A stretch of 64,000 bases of DNA from Clostridiales bacterium (GTDB lineage: Bacteria > Bacillota > Clostridia > Oscillospirales > Acutalibacteraceae). Where the stretch lies: positions 62,001-126,000 of the forward strand of contig JAILOG010000016.1 of assembly GCA_024690965.1 (NCBI GenBank). The letters are read 5' to 3'. Every line of letters begins with the position of its first letter. The stretch's first letter is position 1. A model generated the notes under the pieces. The model was not told the origin of the DNA. It ran no database searches and saw only the letters and a program-made list of their open reading frames with translations. A program made the translations under genes and the position numbers. Below, in pieces: positions 33,479 to 42,138 of this stretch.

Positions 33479-34195
33479 ATGCTTGAAATAAGATCGATTA
33501 CAAAAAAATACGGTGAAAAGGTTGCGGTTGATAATTTATCTTTAACAATTGAAGCGGGAGATATTTACGGATTTATCGGTCATAACGGCGCAGGCAAGAC
33601 CACCACGTTAAAAGCCTGTTGCGGCATTTTGCGCCCCGATGAGGGAGATATACTGATAGACGGTATTTCGGTTATTGATTCACCCATAGAGGCAAAAAGA
33701 ATAATCGCTTATATTCCGGACGATCCAAAGCTTTACGATTATTTAACGGGAATACAATATCTTAATTTTATTTGCGATGTTTATGGGGTAAAATCGGATT
33801 TAAGACAACAACGCATAAATAAATATGCCGAAATGCTTGAGATAAAAGATGATCTTGCAAAAAGCATATCGGAATATTCACACGGTATGAAACAAAAGCT
33901 TGCAGTTATATCGGGGCTTGTTCACAATCCGAAAGTTTTCTTGATGGATGAGCCGTTTGTGGGGCTTGATCCCAAAGCATCATTTATGCTGAAAAATCTA
34001 ATGAAAGAGCATTGCAGAGAGGGAGGAGCCATATTCTTTTCCACACATGTTCTTGAGGTAGCGCAAAAGCTTTGCAACAAAATATCAATAATAAAATCAG
34101 GTAAGCTCATCGTAAGCGGAAATATAGACGATGTTGTGGGTGACAGATCGCTTGAAGATGTATTTATGAACCCCGAGGAGGGTAATAATGCTTAA
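33479..34195 (+). CDS. ABC transporter ATP-binding protein (EcsA-like)
   Basis: 238 residues with Walker A GHNGAGKTT (~36-44), Q-loop region PDDPKLYDYL (~80-89), signature YSHGMKQKL (~131-139, a non-canonical C-loop), Walker B VFLMDEP (~152-158) and the switch histidine FSTHVLE. ATG 33479 is chosen because AAGGGGG lies eight bases before it; a GTG at 33470 is part of that site. It overlaps the permease gene by eight bases (ATGCTTAA). Together they form an export-type ABC-2 system; no substrate is evident from neighbours. Confidence 0.92.
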   Translation: MLEIRSITKKYGEKVAVDNLSLTIEAGDIYGFIGHNGAGKTTTLKACCGILRPDEGDILIDGISVIDSPIEAKRIIAYIPDDPKLYDYLTGIQYLNFICDVYGVKSDLRQQRINKYAEMLEIKDDLAKSISEYSHGMKQKLAVISGLVHNPKVFLMDEPFVGLDPKASFMLKNLMKEHCREGGAIFFSTHVLEVAQKLCNKISIIKSGKLIVSGNIDDVVGDRSLEDVFMNPEEGNNA

Positions 34196-35810
34196 AACGA
34201 TGATCAAGCTGTCTCTTTACTCTGTAAAGGACCGCATTACAAAAGTGGGGCGCGGAAAGAAAGCAAAAAGCGGCGCCGCAAAAGTCGGTATGCTTATTCT
34301 TTTTGCCTTCTTGTACTTATACATGGGCGTTTCAATTGGCTTTACATTTTACGCGATTTATGAACCGCTGAATGCTTTGGGGAAACAGGATTTTTATTTT
34401 ATGTGCGTATTCCTGATGTCAACAGTGCTTTGTCTTGTGTCGGGATTGTTTACAACGTATTCTCAAATATTCAATGCAAACGATAACGAGCTTTTGCTTT
34501 CAATGCCGATAAAGCCCAAACATATACTAATCGGCAGGGTTATGTCTGTTTTGCTTCTCAATTATATGTTTGAGCTGATGATAGTTTTGCCGTCGTTTGT
34601 CGTTCATTTGATATTCGGCTCTACATCTGTGCTTCAGGTGTTAACTGTTATTGTAGACTTTTTGCTTTTGCCGTTGCCCGCGATCGCGGTATCATTTGTG
34701 ATAGGCTTTTTATTTAATCTTATAACAAGGCGAATTAGGAATAAATCAATATTGGTCACGGTTTTCTCCATAGCCTTTTTAGTGGCATATATATACTATA
34801 TTCCTCAAATCGGAACAATCGGAAAATATGTATTAAACCATACAGATACAATTTCCGATACCGTTAGGAATTATATACCTTTGGCGTATTATTACGGCGA
34901 TTCCATAGCAAATTCCAATTTGATATCTTTGTTGCTGTATGCGTTTATCAGTATTGTATCTTTTGCCGTAATTTATATTTTAATGTCCGCGCTGTTCTTA
35001 AAAACCATTGGCACCGTGCGCGGTTACAAATCAAAAAAATATGTATCTAAACCGCTGAAACAGTCTTCGGTAATGTGGGCGCTTATAAAAAGAGAATTAA
35101 AAAGATTTGTATCGATCGCTTCGTATATGGTAAATTCGGCTATCGGTATAGTATTTACCGTAATTATACCCATAGCGGTGTTTGTAAAGCAAAGTGATAT
35201 TCGCGTGGCCTTAAATATTTTAGCCGACCAGTTACCGGGAGATTTTTATATTAATGAATTTATCGCCGCGATATTTATTATTCTGTTATGCCTTATGTCG
35301 AGCGCAGACACAATATCAGCCCCCTCAATATCGCTTGAGGGAAAGACAATTTGGCTGCTTCACTCATTGCCTGTAAACGGATACAGCATACTTATGTCAA
35401 AGGTTTATACACACGTTATAATTTGCCTGCCGGCTTCTTTGATAGCGGGAACCATATTTAATATACTTTTTCCCTCAAATCTGCTTCTCGGAATCTTTAT
35501 GTATATAACTCCCACTGTCATGACCTTTGTTCAGGCTTTTTTGGGCGTTTGGAGTAATATGCACTTTCCGCGAACCGATTATATAAATGAAACCGCGGCG
35601 GTAAAGCAATCGCTTTCTGTTGTAATCACTATGTTTGGCTCTATGTTTATAGTAGGAGTGCCGACCGCAGTTTATATTTTGCTCTTATCTGAGTTATTCG
35701 GTTATCAAATATTTATTCTGCTGTTTACCGCATATTTGGCACTTATTGCGGGAGCCTTTTATCTGTATATATTAAAACGCGGAAACAAAGTATTTGCTAA
35801 CATTGATTAA
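34188..35810 (+). CDS. ABC-2-type exporter permease
   Basis: 540 residues with about 12 membrane helices. It begins with a basic cytoplasmic segment (KVGRGKKAKSG), and a motif near residue 95-115 (NANDNELLLSMPIKPKHI) is typical of the clostridial 'putative ABC exporter' permeases paired with EcsA-like ATPases. The length allows it to serve as a full-size permease of two fused halves. Substrate unknown; relatives are linked to peptide or lipid export and to stress resistance. Translated from GAGGAGGG, overlapping the ATPase. Ends before a bidirectional terminator. Confidence 0.85.
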   Translation: MLKTMIKLSLYSVKDRITKVGRGKKAKSGAAKVGMLILFAFLYLYMGVSIGFTFYAIYEPLNALGKQDFYFMCVFLMSTVLCLVSGLFTTYSQIFNANDNELLLSMPIKPKHILIGRVMSVLLLNYMFELMIVLPSFVVHLIFGSTSVLQVLTVIVDFLLLPLPAIAVSFVIGFLFNLITRRIRNKSILVTVFSIAFLVAYIYYIPQIGTIGKYVLNHTDTISDTVRNYIPLAYYYGDSIANSNLISLLLYAFISIVSFAVIYILMSALFLKTIGTVRGYKSKKYVSKPLKQSSVMWALIKRELKRFVSIASYMVNSAIGIVFTVIIPIAVFVKQSDIRVALNILADQLPGDFYINEFIAAIFIILLCLMSSADTISAPSISLEGKTIWLLHSLPVNGYSILMSKVYTHVIICLPASLIAGTIFNILFPSNLLLGIFMYITPTVMTFVQAFLGVWSNMHFPRTDYINETAAVKQSLSVVITMFGSMFIVGVPTAVYILLLSELFGYQIFILLFTAYLALIAGAFYLYILKRGNKVFANID

Positions 35811-35828
35811 AAATCAAATATATTTGGA

Positions 35829-35865
35829 AATGCCGTCGAAGTTTTTTGTAAGCTTCGGCGGCATT
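35829..35865. terminator. Bidirectional terminator
   Basis: A 13-base stem (35829-35841 with 35853-35865, one G-U pair) between the converging permease and thioesterase genes. Confidence 0.75.
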
Positions 35866-35896
35866 ATACTATATGTAATAATAATTATACAAATTG

Positions 35897-36628
35897 TTAT
35901 TTTAACTTACATTCAGCCAAAAAATAAATATTTCCGTCTTCTGCGGCGCCCTTAAAACAGTATTTGTCATCATTAACACTGTGATAAATGCTTACTTTGT
36001 CATTAAGCATTATTTCGTGGTGAAAATCTATCTGAAATTCACATATATCGGGCTCACCGAGAGTATTCAGCGAATTTAAAGCATAATTTGCGTATTTTGT
36101 ATTGTTAACGTGTCCGTTTATATCTATATCGGAGGCAGAGGGATATACAAGGAAAGGCGAGAGCCCCTCTGTGTCAAAATTGCGTACCCGTTTTGATATT
36201 TTAACATCAAACGCAGACTCCTCGTGATAGCTGTCAATATTATAAATACCTTTCTCGGTTATAACGGGCTTTCTTAACGCGCAGTCTATTATCGCCCACA
36301 AAGACGAGCCTTCTGTTATTACGTTGCCGTTACCGTCAAGTATTTGATAATCTCTTATATATCCGAATGAAGAAGGTTTGTGCGGCCATGTTTTTACGGT
36401 TACATCTGTGTGCATTTGCGGCATTGAGTGAACTGTAAGTTTTGTTCTAAGTAACACCCACATAAGGTTTTGCTTAATCAAATCGTCATAACCTGCGTTC
36501 AGCAAATCCGAATGTATTCCTGCCGCATCTTGAAACAAATCAAGTATGGATGATATGCGCAAATTCTTATTTACATCATAATCGGATGTTCTCAGGCTGT
36601 ATTTTTTACTGAATATATTCAAATTCAA
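35897..36628 (-). CDS. Acyl-[acyl-carrier-protein] thioesterase
   Basis: 243 residues, a double-hotdog acyl-ACP thioesterase (FatA/FatB-like bacterial branch), which releases free fatty acids from ACP. First hotdog: YDVNKNLRISSILDLFQDAAG near residue 17-37 (in two parts), with VLLRTKLTV at ~58-66. Second hotdog: the SDIDINGHVNNTKYANY stretch (~166-182), which holds the catalytic Asn/His pair. The start is TTG 36628, seven bases after GGAGGA. It begins three bases after the DUF6873-like gene, so they form an operon. Confidence 0.9.
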   Translation of the reverse strand: MNLNIFSKKYSLRTSDYDVNKNLRISSILDLFQDAAGIHSDLLNAGYDDLIKQNLMWVLLRTKLTVHSMPQMHTDVTVKTWPHKPSSFGYIRDYQILDGNGNVITEGSSLWAIIDCALRKPVITEKGIYNIDSYHEESAFDVKISKRVRNFDTEGLSPFLVYPSASDIDINGHVNNTKYANYALNSLNTLGEPDICEFQIDFHHEIMLNDKVSIYHSVNDDKYCFKGAAEDGNIYFLAECKLK

Positions 36629-36631
36629 TTT

Positions 36632-37372
36632 TTATTCCTCCAAAACAGGCAATATCCCGCCAATATCATAAAGCTCATATTGTCCTAAATTTTCCGTATA
36701 CACGCCGTAATTACGCGTGAATGATTTTATGTCTTCATAATTTGGGTGAGTGCTTAAATCGCCGTTAAAGCACAGTATGTCTTTACCGAGCTTTCCGCTG
36801 CAGCCGCCTATAAAACCGTAATTTACGCCTTCAAGCTTTATATATCCGGGTTTTATCTTTAAGCAATCAATTTTATTATCGGTGCAGACTTTGAAAATAC
36901 CCTCGTCTGCGGTAATTACGGCATTGTAACTTACAACCGCAACAGAGCATTTTGAATAACCTTGTTTTGTTTTGATAATTTTGTTTTCATCATATAAAGA
37001 TAAAACGCATTTACTTAAAGTCGAAGGGTTACATATAAGCTTATCGCCCGCAATGCACCCGTTCAGCAATACATTTTCCGGATAAGCTTCTTTTAATTCA
37101 CAGTCGGCGGTTATTACATCAAATCCAAGATTACTAAGTGGGAGAATGAGATATTCGCATCCCTTTGCGATTATAATTCTGTTATTGCCTAAGTGAATAC
37201 ACTGCATATCCGCGTGGCGCTGCTCAAAAAACGGCAGAGTTTTACAAGACTGCGTTTTTATTACACTTATGCCAAAGCACCTTAAAGTATTAATAAGGCA
37301 GTCATCCGCGTCGGCGATAACTGTGTTTACCTTACCACACGGCAAATTGGGATCAGTTACGTAACTAACCAT
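36632..37372 (-). CDS. DUF6873-like protein of unknown function
   Basis: 246 residues, soluble, with no signal peptide. It resembles the DUF6873 family found in many Clostridia. Characteristic segments are GNNRIIIAKGCEYL, TADCELKEAYPENVLLNG and the glycine-rich NYGFIGGCSGKLG followed by FNGDLSTHP; the last two look like active-site or binding loops with conserved Asp/Asn/Gly. No reaction is known. ATG 37372 has GAGGA seven bases upstream, better than an in-frame TTG eight codons earlier. Co-transcribed with the thioesterase from the promoter at 37421-37449. Confidence 0.7.
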   Translation of the reverse strand: MVSYVTDPNLPCGKVNTVIADADDCLINTLRCFGISVIKTQSCKTLPFFEQRHADMQCIHLGNNRIIIAKGCEYLILPLSNLGFDVITADCELKEAYPENVLLNGCIAGDKLICNPSTLSKCVLSLYDENKIIKTKQGYSKCSVAVVSYNAVITADEGIFKVCTDNKIDCLKIKPGYIKLEGVNYGFIGGCSGKLGKDILCFNGDLSTHPNYEDIKSFTRNYGVYTENLGQYELYDIGGILPVLEE

Positions 37373-37420
37373 ATATACATCCTCTAAAGTATCCAAGTCT
37401 ATCTTTTACTTAACAACACC

Positions 37421-37449
37421 ATTTTATCATATTTTGGATGAACTTTCAA
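37421..37449 (-). promoter_or_regulatory. Promoter of the DUF6873-thioesterase operon
   Basis: On the minus strand TTGAAA (37449-37444), 17 bases, TAAAAT (37426-37421) with TGA before it. Confidence 0.75.
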
Positions 37450-37678
37450 CCAAGCGATAATTATTACAATTTGTAGATTTTGTAAAAATTAATAAAAATA
37501 CTATCCGTAGAATTATTTACAAAAAAATTTACATATTGTACAAATTAAACCACAATATATGGATATCTACTTTTGCGTCAATACAATAGCTTGTATTGTT
37601 TGTTGTATAAAAGTTATAAAAAATTTTGCTGAATTTTATATATGTAGTTATTATATACAATAAAATTTACAAAATCTA
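37450..37678. other. AT-rich divergent intergenic region upstream of the GH25 gene
   Basis: About 230 very AT-rich bases with no gene. ATTTACA/TTTACAAA-type words recur (near 37500-37530 and 37665-37675), and a 20-base palindrome sits at 37579-37598. It looks like a control region, perhaps bent DNA or regulator sites, for the dockerin muramidase. Confidence 0.5.
37579..37598. promoter_or_regulatory. Perfect palindrome, candidate operator
   Basis: CAATACAA and TTGTATTG are perfect 8-base arms with a TAGC spacer. It lies 80 bases upstream of the -35 of the GH25 gene. Confidence 0.45.
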
Positions 37679-37707
37679 TTGAAAAAGCAAAAATTATGTA
37701 TTATAAT
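37679..37707 (+). promoter_or_regulatory. Sigma-A promoter of the GH25-dockerin gene
   Basis: TTGAAA (37679-37684), 17 bases, TATAAT (37702-37707), about 38 bases before the start codon. Confidence 0.82.
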
Positions 37708-37745
37708 ACCACCACTCGCCATTTTATTAATTGAGGTGGATATGT

Positions 37746-39470
37746 ATGATCAAAAAGTTTACAAATTGTTTAATTCGTTCCGTTTCTGTTGTGCTTGCGA
37801 TGATTTTGCTCCTGTGTACGGCAATCGCAGTTACTAACGCGCAAAGATCGTATAACAATATAGCGGAGCAATCTGTCAGCAGGTTTGGAATAGACGTTTC
37901 CAAATGGCAGGGCACTATTAATTGGAACAGTGTAAAAGCAAGCGGAATAGATTTCGCCATTATCCGCGCCGGATACAGCGGTGTTATCGACCCGTATTTC
38001 GAGACAAACTATAGAGGCGCAAAAAATGCAGGCGTAGATGTGGGCGTATACTTTTACACATATGCAGACTCTGTAGAGAAGGCAAGAACAGACGCGAATA
38101 ACTGTTTAAGCTGGCTGAGAGGCAAAAAGCTTGAATATCCCGTATATTTTGATATAGAGGATAAAAAACAGGCTTCAATAAGCAAAAGCATGAATACCGA
38201 TATTTCACTTACATTTTTAAACATAATGAAAAATAACGGATATCTCGCCGGCGTTTATTCCTCGGCTTCCTGGCTTGAGGGCTCGGGCGCTAAAGTAAAC
38301 ACCTCACAAATTACTTCTGCGGGTTATGAAGCTTGGATCGCCAGATATTATGACTATACATACAACGACAGATTCGGTTATGCTCAAAGATACGGTATGT
38401 GGCAGTACAGCTGCAAGGGCAGCGTAGGCGGAATATCCGGGGAGGTAGACCTTGACATTTGTTATAAGGATTATCCTTCCATAATAAAACAAAACGGATA
38501 TAACGGATACTCACGTTCAACTGTAACAGATACAGATACATCATCAAACGTTCGTAACTCCGATAAGGACATTACCTCTAATACCGAGGTTACTACCGAT
38601 ACAACATCCGAGACCGAAATAGTTTATGTTGTTATCCACGACAGTGATGTAAGCACAGACACGTCAAACGAAATAGAAGATATAGTTTGGACATCTGATA
38701 CCGAAGACGGTGAAATAGTTTATGATGATGTAATATATGATGAAATAGTATACGACGATACAGAAAGCGAAGACGATTGTACAGGTACATCATCAAATTA
38801 TGTATATGACGATGAGGTACTTGATGAAATTGTAGATGAAGTTGTTGACGAAGCGGTCGAGGATAATAATACCGAAGACAAAGACATAATCAATAACGAA
38901 GATATATCTGACGAACAAGATGATAATGATAACTATGCCGAATATAATAATTCTGACTACAATTACGGTTATTACTTGCTTACAATTGATTTAAACGGCG
39001 GTGAGTGGTACGATGATTACATCCCAAGCAGTATGACTGTATATTCGGGAGATAAAATCGACTTGCCTGTTCCGCAAAGGGAAGGATATAAATTCTACGG
39101 CTGGTTCATAACGGGAAAAGGCTCGGATATTATTGACGGGCAGCTTATTATGGGCTGTGCAAACACCTCGCTTTTAGCGCTGTGGAACGAAAGGGAAGAG
39201 GATGTCTCCCGTGATATTGACACCGATACCGACACAACCGATGATTATTACTTTAATTATACTTTAGAAGGACTTTTAGGCGATGTTAATTTCGACTTCT
39301 ATGTGTCATTATTGGATGTCGTAATGATTCAAAAGCATATATCTTTAAGCTCTGATTTCAACGACACGCAGATCAGGTGCGCTGATATTGATATGGACGG
39401 AGAGATAACAATGCTTGATGTCGTATATGAACAAAAATATATAGCTAAACTTGTAGATAAAATGCAATGA
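37746..39470 (+). CDS. Secreted GH25 muramidase with acidic linker, InlB-type repeat and C-terminal dockerin
   Basis: 574 residues. Signal peptide to about residue 33 (...AVTNA). The GH25 lysozyme domain (~45-235) shows FGIDVSKWQG (Asp50), IIRAGY and the catalytic DxE pair YFDIED (Asp136, Glu138), so it should cut the MurNAc-GlcNAc bond of peptidoglycan. A linker of about 150 residues (~250-405), very rich in Asp, Glu, Thr, Val and Tyr, follows. Next is an InlB B-type repeat (LTIDLNGG...GYKFYGW, ~412-490), then a dockerin (~508-570) with loops DVNFDFYVSLLD and DIDMDGEITMLD. ATG 37746 has GAGGTGG six bases before it. Likely displayed on a scaffoldin for wall remodelling or attack on other cells (inference). 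Confidence 0.93.
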   Translation: MIKKFTNCLIRSVSVVLAMILLLCTAIAVTNAQRSYNNIAEQSVSRFGIDVSKWQGTINWNSVKASGIDFAIIRAGYSGVIDPYFETNYRGAKNAGVDVGVYFYTYADSVEKARTDANNCLSWLRGKKLEYPVYFDIEDKKQASISKSMNTDISLTFLNIMKNNGYLAGVYSSASWLEGSGAKVNTSQITSAGYEAWIARYYDYTYNDRFGYAQRYGMWQYSCKGSVGGISGEVDLDICYKDYPSIIKQNGYNGYSRSTVTDTDTSSNVRNSDKDITSNTEVTTDTTSETEIVYVVIHDSDVSTDTSNEIEDIVWTSDTEDGEIVYDDVIYDEIVYDDTESEDDCTGTSSNYVYDDEVLDEIVDEVVDEAVEDNNTEDKDIINNEDISDEQDDNDNYAEYNNSDYNYGYYLLTIDLNGGEWYDDYIPSSMTVYSGDKIDLPVPQREGYKFYGWFITGKGSDIIDGQLIMGCANTSLLALWNEREEDVSRDIDTDTDTTDDYYFNYTLEGLLGDVNFDFYVSLLDVVMIQKHISLSSDFNDTQIRCADIDMDGEITMLDVVYEQKYIAKLVDKMQ

Positions 39471-39480
39471 TGTAAAAGCC

Positions 39481-39528
39481 AAAATGACGGGGGCGATGCT
39501 CAAATCAGAGTGTCGCCCTCGTCATTTT
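39481..39528. terminator. Bidirectional terminator after the GH25 gene
   Basis: A 16-base stem (39481-39496 with 39513-39528, one G-U pair), with T runs at the 3' end on both strands, between converging genes. Confidence 0.82.
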
Positions 39529-39541
39529 CAATTAACAAATA

Positions 39542-40030
39542 TCAATATCCGAGTTCATCTGTAAGCGAGTCGTCATTTTCGACCCAACTTGAAACCTTTA
39601 TAAGCGTATAGTCGTCCTTTGTGTTTCGCACATACACATTTCTTATTCCCGCGTTAATTATAAGACGCTTGCACATTGAACAGCAATCGGCGTTTTTTAC
39701 GTATTCACCGCTTACCGCGTCTATGCCTACCAGAAAAAGATCTGCGCCTATCATTTCTTCTCCCGCGGCATTAATTATGGCATTTGCCTCTGCGTGAACG
39801 CTTCTGCAAAGCTCATATCGCTCTCCGCGTGGAATATTCATCATTTCGCGTCTGCATGTGCCGATATCACAGCAGTTTTTTCTTCCTCTCGGCGCACCGA
39901 CATATCCCGTGGATATTATTCTGTCATTCTTAACAATGGCGGCTCCGTATTTTCTGCGCAAACAGGTCCCTCTTTCAAGAACCGTTTCGGCTATATCAAG
40001 ATAATAATTGATCTTGTCGCGTCTTTGCAT
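39542..40030 (-). CDS. dCMP deaminase-like cytidine/deoxycytidylate deaminase family protein
   Basis: 162 residues. The zinc deaminase signature is complete: HAEANAI (His and catalytic Glu, ~78-84) and CSMCKR (~118-123). An extra cysteine-rich insert (NCCDIGTC, ~52-59) is characteristic of dCMP deaminase/ComEB-type enzymes, which convert dCMP to dUMP for thymidylate synthesis. It starts one base after the rnfB stop, with its ribosome site AGGGAGG inside rnfB, so it appears to be the last gene of the rnf operon. Confidence 0.88.
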   Translation of the reverse strand: MQRRDKINYYLDIAETVLERGTCLRRKYGAAIVKNDRIISTGYVGAPRGRKNCCDIGTCRREMMNIPRGERYELCRSVHAEANAIINAAGEEMIGADLFLVGIDAVSGEYVKNADCCSMCKRLIINAGIRNVYVRNTKDDYTLIKVSSWVENDDSLTDELGY

Positions 40031-40031
40031 A

Positions 40032-40829
40032 TTATGCCTCCCTGAAAATCATTTCAATACAGTTTAATTTGCACTCCTCAGCACATTTTCCGCAACCTGT
40101 GCAAAGCTCCGGGTTAACCATGGCATGGTTTTCCTTAACCGTTATCGCTCCGCTTTCGCACACCTTTGCGCATCTCATACAGCCTATACAGCCTGCTGTG
40201 CAGGCTTTTCTCGTGTCTGCGCCTTTGTCTCGGCTCGAGCATTTTACAAACGCCTGTTTTTTTAACGGAACAATATGTATTATGCCCTTGGGACAAGCTT
40301 TTTCGCACTCTCCGCATCCCATGCACAATGATGTATCAATACAGGCAACGCCGTTGCAAATACTGACAGCGTTATTAGAACAAACTCTTAAACAGTCGCC
40401 AAATCCGATACAACCGTAAGCGCATGCTGTATTGCCCGAATATATCTGCATTGCGGCGGCACAGGAATTTATACCTGTATACTCCGCCTTTTTTGTTGTT
40501 GCGTCTGCGGTTCCTTTACAGGCGACAACAGCCTTTTTTTGAATTACTTTTTCAGCTTCCGTTCCCAAAATGCGTGAAAGCTCCTTTGCGACAGCTTCAC
40601 CGCCGGGTGAGCAAAGCCCGACTTTTGCCTCTCCTTTTGATAGAGCCTTCGCGTATCCGCTGCACCCCGAAAAACCACAGGAGCCGCAGTTTGCCCCCGG
40701 TAGGGCTTCTTCAAGGTCTTTTGCTGTTTTGTCGACAGGAACATAAAACAGGGTAGAGGCGACAGCTAAAACTATACCCACAATTAACCCTATTATGCCC
40801 ACAACAATCACGGGAAATAATATATCCAT
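40032..40829 (-). CDS. rnfB: RnfB, iron-sulfur subunit of the Rnf ferredoxin:NAD+ oxidoreductase
   Basis: 265 residues. Entry point for electrons from reduced ferredoxin. An N-terminal membrane helix (~1-27) is followed by a [4Fe-4S] site CGSCGFSGC (~48-56) and then ferredoxin-type clusters: CAYGCIGFGDCLRVC, CMGCGECEKAC, CIGCMRCAKVC and CTGCGKCAEEC. The clusters sit on the cytoplasmic face. GAGGTGA is seven bases before the ATG. Fifteen bases after rnfA comes this start (40829). Confidence 0.95.
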   Translation of the reverse strand: MDILFPVIVVGIIGLIVGIVLAVASTLFYVPVDKTAKDLEEALPGANCGSCGFSGCSGYAKALSKGEAKVGLCSPGGEAVAKELSRILGTEAEKVIQKKAVVACKGTADATTKKAEYTGINSCAAAMQIYSGNTACAYGCIGFGDCLRVCSNNAVSICNGVACIDTSLCMGCGECEKACPKGIIHIVPLKKQAFVKCSSRDKGADTRKACTAGCIGCMRCAKVCESGAITVKENHAMVNPELCTGCGKCAEECKLNCIEMIFREA

Positions 40830-40846
40830 AAAAATGTCACCTCATA

Positions 40847-41446
40847 TTATCCGGCAATACCGTTAAATCCCAAAAATGATACCGCCACCAAAGCAGCCGC
40901 CACAAGGGTTATCGGCAAACCTTTCAGCAATTCGGGTATATCGCAGCTTTCAAGTTTTTTTCTTACACCTGCGAATATTATCATAGAGACCATAAAGCCC
41001 ACACCTGCGCCAAACGCGTTTACAAGTGCCGCAAGGTAGCCGAAATCGGGATTTACGTCACGTTTTTCAACAACAAGCATAGTAACGCCCAGCACTGCGC
41101 AGTTTGTTGTAATAAGCGGTAAATATATGCCAAGCGAATTGTAAAGCACGGGAATATACTTCTTAAGTATTATCTCCACAAGCTGCACAAGACCCGCAAT
41201 TATAAGTATGTATACAAGTGTTTGCAGATAATCAAGACCGTTCGGGAGTAACAAATTATAGTATACAGGCCATGTTACCGCAGTTGCAAGCACCATAACG
41301 AATATAACGGCACTGCTCATACCAACGGCAGTATTCAATTTTTTAGATACGCCTAAAAATGGGCAAATTCCCAGAAATTTATTGAGTATATAGTTTTCGG
41401 TAAGAATTGAAGCTAAAAATATGCTTACAAGCTGTGTTGCGCTCAT
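40847..41446 (-). CDS. rnfA: RnfA, membrane subunit of the Rnf complex
   Basis: 199 residues with six membrane helices, beginning SATQLVSIFLASILTEN, the typical RnfA/NqrE start. RnfA and RnfE are inverted-topology homologues that hold an iron-sulfur site between them in the membrane and couple electron flow to Na+ or H+ movement. ATG 41446 has AAAGGAG eight bases upstream; the in-frame GTG nine bases earlier lies inside that spacer. Its ATG overlaps the rnfE stop (ATGA). Confidence 0.95.
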   Translation of the reverse strand: MSATQLVSIFLASILTENYILNKFLGICPFLGVSKKLNTAVGMSSAVIFVMVLATAVTWPVYYNLLLPNGLDYLQTLVYILIIAGLVQLVEIILKKYIPVLYNSLGIYLPLITTNCAVLGVTMLVVEKRDVNPDFGYLAALVNAFGAGVGFMVSMIIFAGVRKKLESCDIPELLKGLPITLVAAALVAVSFLGFNGIAG

Positions 41447-42138
41447 ACTGCACACTCCTTTCTATCGGAGGCTTCTCGGCATTTTCCTCCGAGAGGACAG
41501 TTATCGCACATATTCTTTTCCGAATTTTTTGCGGTTTTACCTTTATTGATTTTATTTGCCAATGCGATAAGCATACCGAATACGAAAAAGCCGCCCGGTG
41601 GGAGCAAAAATATGATTATCGGGTCAATGATATTGCTAAAAAGAGGAATACCGAACCATGTTCCCGCGCCGAGTATTTCTCTAATGCTTCCCATAATGAG
41701 CAATGTTGCCGTAAAGCCTATTCCCATGCCAAGACCGTCGGCAATTGAAGCCAAAACCTTATTTTTGCCCGCAAACATTTCCGCCCTGCCGAGAATTATA
41801 CAGTTTACAACTATAAGCGGAAGATATATGCCCAAAGCTTCATCTATTTCGGGAGCAAAAGCTTTTATAAGCATTTGTACTATTGTAACAAATGCCGCGA
41901 TAATAGAAATATAAGCCGGTATACGTACTTTATCGGGTATTACTTTTCTGAGCATTGATATAACCGCGTTAGAGCAGACAAGAACGCCTGTTGCGGCAAT
42001 TCCCATACCTATGGCGTTAGACGCGGCTGTTGTTACAGCCAAGGTGGGGCAGGTACCCAAAACAAGGCAAAGAACAGGGTTTTCTTTTACTATGCCTTTT
42101 GTTATCTCTTTAATGAAGCTTTTTTCTGCCAAGTTCAT
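41443..42138 (-). CDS. rnfE: RnfE, membrane subunit of the Rnf complex
   Basis: 231 residues from the ATG at 42138. Six membrane helices, with the family core KGIVKENPVLCLVLGTCPTL near the start and the Cys-rich C-terminal tail CDNCPLGGKCREA in the cytoplasm. The start is uncertain: ATG 42138 is only two bases after AGGAGG, while TTG 42132 is eight bases after it and may be the true start. Either overlaps the end of rnfG by more than 20 bases. Confidence 0.92.
   Translation of the reverse strand: MNLAEKSFIKEITKGIVKENPVLCLVLGTCPTLAVTTAASNAIGMGIAATGVLVCSNAVISMLRKVIPDKVRIPAYISIIAAFVTIVQMLIKAFAPEIDEALGIYLPLIVVNCIILGRAEMFAGKNKVLASIADGLGMGIGFTATLLIMGSIREILGAGTWFGIPLFSNIIDPIIIFLLPPGGFFVFGMLIALANKINKGKTAKNSEKNMCDNCPLGGKCREASDRKECAV

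Noticed and set aside
38520..38900. Repetitive GAT/ACA-rich sequence as a DNA repeat array or CRISPR
   Set aside because: It encodes the Asp/Glu/Thr-rich linker of the GH25 protein; no regular repeat-spacer pattern.
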